A model generated the notes under the pieces. The model worked only from the letters and a program-made list of their open reading frames with translations, ran no database searches and had not been told where the DNA came from. The position numbers and the translations under genes are program-made. A DNA stretch of 64,000 nt from Caballeronia arvi (GTDB lineage Bacteria > Pseudomonadota > Gammaproteobacteria > Burkholderiales > Burkholderiaceae): the NCBI RefSeq assembly GCF_001544695.2, contig NZ_FCOM02000014.1, positions 1 to 64,000 of the forward strand, in the 5' to 3' direction. Shown here one piece after another: positions 62,006 through 64,000 of the stretch. Positions within the stretch are counted from its first letter, which is position 1; every line of letters starts with the position of its first letter.

Positions 62006-63505
62006 ATGACGACGAGTTTTCATCCGGCGCTGGGCGAGGCGGCGCGCGACTTTCTTTCGCGTGAACATCGGCTGCTGATCGACGGCCGCATGATCGCCTC
62101 CGATGGCGGCAGGCGCACCGATATCCTCGATCCCGCGACCGGCGACGTGATCGCCACGGTCGACGAAGCGACAGCCGGCGACGTCGATCGCGCGGTCGAG
62201 GCGGCCCGCCGCGCGTTCGAAGGGCCGTGGCGCAAGGTCACGCCTTCGGAACGCACGCGCATGATGCTGCGCTTCGCCGATCTGATCGAAGCGCACGGCG
62301 ACGGGCTCGCGCAACTCGAATGTATCAACAGCGGCAAGCCGCTGCCGTTCTGCCGCAACGGCGACGTGGCGGGCATCGCCGAAATGCTGCGCTACATGGC
62401 CGGCTGGACGACGAAGATGGGCGGCGAGACGCCGAACGTGTCGCTCGCGGGCGAGTGGCACGCGTACACGATGCGCGAGCCAGTGGGCGTGGTCGGGCAG
62501 ATCATCCCGTGGAATTTCCCGCTCAACATGGCGATGTGGAAGATCGCGCCCGCGCTCGCGGCGGGTTGCACGGTCGTCATGAAGCCGTCGGAGCAGACGC
62601 CGCTGACCGCGCTCAGGCTCGGCGAACTCGCGCTGGAAGCGGGCATTCCGCCGGGCGTGCTGAACATCGTGACGGGCTTCGGCAATCCGGTCGGCGCTGC
62701 GATGGCCGCGCATCCGGGCGTCGACAAGGTCGCGTTCACGGGCTCGGGCGAAACGGGGCGGCGCATCCTGCAGGCGGCGAGCGGCAATCTCAAGCGCGTC
62801 TCGCTGGAACTGGGCGGCAAGTCGCCCGTGATCGTCTTTCCCGATGCGAACCTGGAAGCCGCCGCGGCGGGCGTGTGCTCGTCGATCTTCTTTCACGCCG
62901 GGCAGATCTGCGCGGCGGGCTCGCGGCTCTATGTCCACGAGCGCGCGTTCGAGCCGCTGCTGGAACTCATCGCGAAGCGCGCCAACAACATGAAGATGGG
63001 CCACGGCCTCGACGCGGGCACGGACATGGGCCCCGTCATCTCGCGACGCCAGCTCGATCGCGTGGCCGGCTACATCCATAGCGGACAGGAAGAAGGCGCG
63101 ACGCTGTACGCGGGCGGCGGCACGTCGGGCGAGCGCGGCTTCTTCGTGCAGCCGACCGTGCTGACCGGCGTGAAGCCCGGCATGAAGGTGCATGACGAAG
63201 AAATCTTCGGGCCGGTGCTGTGCGCGATGTCCTTCGATGACGACGACCTCGACCGCATCGCCGCGACCGCGAACGCGTCCACCTACGGGCTCGCGGCCAG
63301 CATCTGGACGAAGGACATCGGCCGCGCGCACAAGATGGCGCGGCGCATGCAGGCGGGCATCGTCAATGTGAATGCGCTGTCGTCGCCCGACGCGACCTTG
63401 CCCTATGGCGGCTACAAGCAATCGGGCTGGGGCCGCGAGCGCGGCTTCGAGGCCATCGAGCTCTACACCGAAGTCAAAGCGGTCGCGATCAACCTGAACA
63501 ACTGA
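62006..63505 (+). CDS. Aldehyde dehydrogenase family protein
   Basis: 499 residues; ATG 62006 is preceded by AAGGA at a 7-base distance. PWNFPLNMAMWKIAPAL, AFTGSGETGRRI, catalytic Glu in LELGGKSPVIV and catalytic Cys in FHAGQICAAGSR are kept. Related to phenylacetaldehyde/betaine aldehyde dehydrogenases. It oxidises a pathway aldehyde; placed between the acyl-CoA dehydrogenase and the crotonase gene. Confidence 0.93.
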   Translation: MTTSFHPALGEAARDFLSREHRLLIDGRMIASDGGRRTDILDPATGDVIATVDEATAGDVDRAVEAARRAFEGPWRKVTPSERTRMMLRFADLIEAHGDGLAQLECINSGKPLPFCRNGDVAGIAEMLRYMAGWTTKMGGETPNVSLAGEWHAYTMREPVGVVGQIIPWNFPLNMAMWKIAPALAAGCTVVMKPSEQTPLTALRLGELALEAGIPPGVLNIVTGFGNPVGAAMAAHPGVDKVAFTGSGETGRRILQAASGNLKRVSLELGGKSPVIVFPDANLEAAAAGVCSSIFFHAGQICAAGSRLYVHERAFEPLLELIAKRANNMKMGHGLDAGTDMGPVISRRQLDRVAGYIHSGQEEGATLYAGGGTSGERGFFVQPTVLTGVKPGMKVHDEEIFGPVLCAMSFDDDDLDRIAATANASTYGLAASIWTKDIGRAHKMARRMQAGIVNVNALSSPDATLPYGGYKQSGWGRERGFEAIELYTEVKAVAINLNN

Positions 63506-63534
63506 CGCGCGCCATCAAGCACAGGAGAACACGC

Positions 63535-64000
63535 ATGACAGGCAGCATCGACTATGTCGCGAAGGATGGCCGGGCTTACATCACCATCAATCGCCCGGAG
63601 AAGAAGAACGCGATGACGAGCGCCATGCTCGATCAGCTCATGGACGGCTACGACCGCGCGGAAGCCGACGACGACGTGCGCGTGGTCGTGCTGCAAGGCG
63701 CGGGCGACGACTTCAGCACCGGTCACGATCTGGCGGAGGTCGGCACCGAATACGGCGCAACCACTTACGACGACAAGGGCCGTCCGCGCAAGCCGAGCCA
63801 GCGCGCCCGCCTGTTGCACGACAAGCGCTACATCGAACGCTTCGAGCGGATTTTCAAGTTTCTCAAGCCGACGCTGTCGCTGGTGAAGGGCTATTGCCTC
63901 GGCGGCGGTTTGTATCTGGCCGAAGCATCGGATCTCGTCATCGCGGCCGATACCGCGAAGATGGGACATCCGGAGCAGAAGCTCGGGCTCTCCGGCGCGG
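63535..64000 (+). CDS. Enoyl-CoA hydratase/isomerase (crotonase) family protein (3' end beyond window)
   Basis: First 155 codons; ATG 63535 after CAGGAG. Crotonase fold: YITINRPEKKNAMTSAM, oxyanion-hole DDFSTGHDL and GYCLGGGLYLAEASDLV. The first hydratase Glu (GGGxE in true hydratases) is Tyr127 here, while the second is kept in HPEQKLG. It may thus be a different crotonase (hydrolase, isomerase or dechlorinase-like) and not a 2-enoyl-CoA hydratase. Right end of the island as seen. Confidence 0.88.
   Translation, partial: MTGSIDYVAKDGRAYITINRPEKKNAMTSAMLDQLMDGYDRAEADDDVRVVVLQGAGDDFSTGHDLAEVGTEYGATTYDDKGRPRKPSQRARLLHDKRYIERFERIFKFLKPTLSLVKGYCLGGGLYLAEASDLVIAADTAKMGHPEQKLGLSGA

Overview
The window looks like a secondary-replicon catabolic region of a Burkholderiaceae bacterium (Caballeronia/Paraburkholderia type). 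The grounds are high GC, a Burkholderia-type trimeric porin, a prpR / prpB-prpC divergon under a sigma-54 promoter, and a dense series of short catabolic operons, each with its own regulator. I see no rRNA, tRNA, CRISPR array, insertion sequence, phage gene or plasmid function. Nearly everything is uptake and oxidation of organic acids, amino acids and aromatics.

Layout. (1) 1-3735: 2-methylcitrate pathway, prpC (cut by the window edge) and prpB, with divergent activator prpR. (2) 3759-14405: LacI-family regulator and a divergent ten- or eleven-gene run: RidA, MFS carrier, flavin-reductase-like protein, acyl-CoA dehydrogenase, acyl-CoA ligase, citryl-CoA-lyase-like protein, thioesterase, enoyl-CoA hydratase, etfB, etfA and a small unknown. 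Five LacI-like operator copies (one just upstream of the acyl-CoA dehydrogenase) tie the cluster together. (3) 14539-16579: a small secreted protein and an orphan histidine kinase with a cyclic-nucleotide-binding domain. (4) 16509-27825, all minus strand: LysR regulator, a polar amino-acid ABC transporter, a spermidine/putrescine-type ABC transporter, an aldehyde dehydrogenase and an AruI-like thiamine-diphosphate decarboxylase. (5) 28045-29616: pseudouridine-5'-phosphate glycosidase and an isochorismatase-fold protein that lacks the usual triad.

(6) 29629-38303, minus strand: a five-gene operon of ATP-citrate-lyase-type subunits (430 and 901 residues), a 2-hydroxycarboxylate carrier, and a DctB/DctD-type two-component system, behind a good sigma-54 -24/-12 element at 38547-38562. 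This is a self-contained, sensor-controlled citrate (or related tricarboxylate) uptake and cleavage module, and the large subunit appears to carry two citrate-synthase-like modules. (7) 38746-42469: LysR regulator, divergent DctA/GltP-type symporter and a class-V PLP enzyme. (8) 42546-50688: an aromatic meta-cleavage operon (FAH-family hydrolase, VOC extradiol dioxygenase, MhpA-like hydroxylase, porin, MFS carrier) with divergent TetR, cupin and SDR genes. (9) 50761-51874: a TetR regulator with an operator array and a small conserved-looking ORF. (10) 51885-64000: a divergent catabolic island. The left arm is an MFS carrier, a second etfB-etfA pair and an MmgE/PrpD protein. The right arm is an FAD monooxygenase, FAH-family hydrolase, gentisate-dioxygenase-like bicupin, acyl-CoA dehydrogenase, aldehyde dehydrogenase and a crotonase-family protein cut by the window edge.

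Recurring theme: citrate-type chemistry. PrpC, the citryl-CoA-lyase-like protein and the large ATP-citrate-lyase subunit all belong to the citrate synthase superfamily. The most promising undescribed systems are region 6 and region 2. The gene order of region 2 reads as a route: activate a carboxylic acid to its CoA thioester, desaturate, hydrate, and cleave it retro-aldol fashion.
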